A stretch of 36,954 bases of DNA from Prevotella sp. (GTDB taxonomy: Bacteria; Bacteroidota; Bacteroidia; Bacteroidales; Muribaculaceae), in the NCBI GenBank assembly GCA_023666665.1, contig JAMPBN010000010.1:1-36954 (forward strand), read 5' to 3'. This document shows, in pieces, positions 36,938 to 36,954 of the stretch. Made by a program: the position numbers and the translations under genes. Every line of letters starts with the position of its first letter. The stretch's first letter is position 1. The notes below the pieces were generated by a model. The model made no database searches. It was not told the origin of the DNA and saw only the letters and a list, made by a program, of their open reading frames with translations.

Positions 36938-36954
36938 AGTCTTCTCACCCCGAC
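36938..36954. repeat. attR core (17-bp direct repeat)
   Basis: Identical to bases 1-17. The 63 bases between the repressor stop and this site hold no gene. Confidence 0.7.

Noticed and set aside
1-36954. CRISPR array
   Set aside because: No set of regularly spaced 25-40 base repeats was seen; the tandem repeats at 9187 and 29351 are short and have no spacers.

Overview
The window reads as a complete temperate tailed phage or prophage of a Bacteroidota host, probably of the order Bacteroidales. Three things point to the phylum. Almost every transcription unit is preceded by the Bacteroidota promoter pattern (TTTG or TTTT, about 20 bases, then TAnnTTTG). Most genes lack a Shine-Dalgarno sequence. 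The small-protein families (DUF5053-like, Bacteroidota-type integrase, Bacteroidota phage tail fibre repeats) are typical of gut Bacteroidales phages. GC near 50% would suit Muribaculaceae better than Bacteroides, but that is inference. The window starts and ends with the same 17 bases, which look like the 3' end of a tRNA gene. A tyrosine integrase lies 133 bases inside the left copy, so the window probably runs from attL to attR.

Layout, mostly on the minus strand. 0.1-1.4 kb: integrase on the plus strand, behind three perfect hairpins. 1.4-7.7 kb: a tail protein and the 1444-residue tape measure protein. 7.7-13.4 kb: an accessory region with a HIRAN-like membrane protein, three copies of a cassette made of a 43-45 residue ORF, a GC-rich hairpin and a DUF5053-like protein, an EcoRI-family adenine methyltransferase, the first copy of a duplicated membrane-protein operon with a structured leader, a 43-residue gene behind an attenuator-like leader, and a HicAB pair. 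13.4-28.5 kb: the late genes. In transcription order these are two small hypotheticals, ClpP-type prohead protease with scaffold tail, major capsid protein, probable tail tube, small and large terminase, portal, head-tail completion proteins, tail fibre, holin, lysozyme and spanin. 28.5-29.0 kb: an AT-rich non-coding locus with a perfect parS site. 29.0-31.9 kb: the second copy of the duplicated operon, a second HicAB pair, two broken antirepressor genes, a tiny ORF in a long inverted repeat, and a ribbon-helix-helix protein. 31.9-36.9 kb: early genes, with a DnaA-domain-IV-like protein, a primase-helicase, a LuxR-type regulator, a small HTH protein, and a divergent XRE repressor.

How it may work together: the repressor at the right end and the divergent minus-strand promoter form the lysis-lysogeny switch. 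The early operon makes the replication proteins and a LuxR-type regulator. Late genes are read from at least four start points that share one extended promoter (GTCTTTTA, exactly 19 bases, then TAnnTTTG or a one-base variant). The methyltransferase uses the same promoter. This points to a dedicated late regulon.

The most novel material is (1) this late promoter class, (2) the perfect parS site with no parA or parB nearby, (3) a duplicated leader RNA whose three mutually complementary segments differ in sequence between copies but keep their pairing, (4) the triplicated small-ORF/hairpin/DUF5053 cassette, and (5) two small genes with 13-base matches to the 16S rRNA tail in a phylum that mostly avoids Shine-Dalgarno sites. 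All function calls come from reading the sequence; no database search was run.
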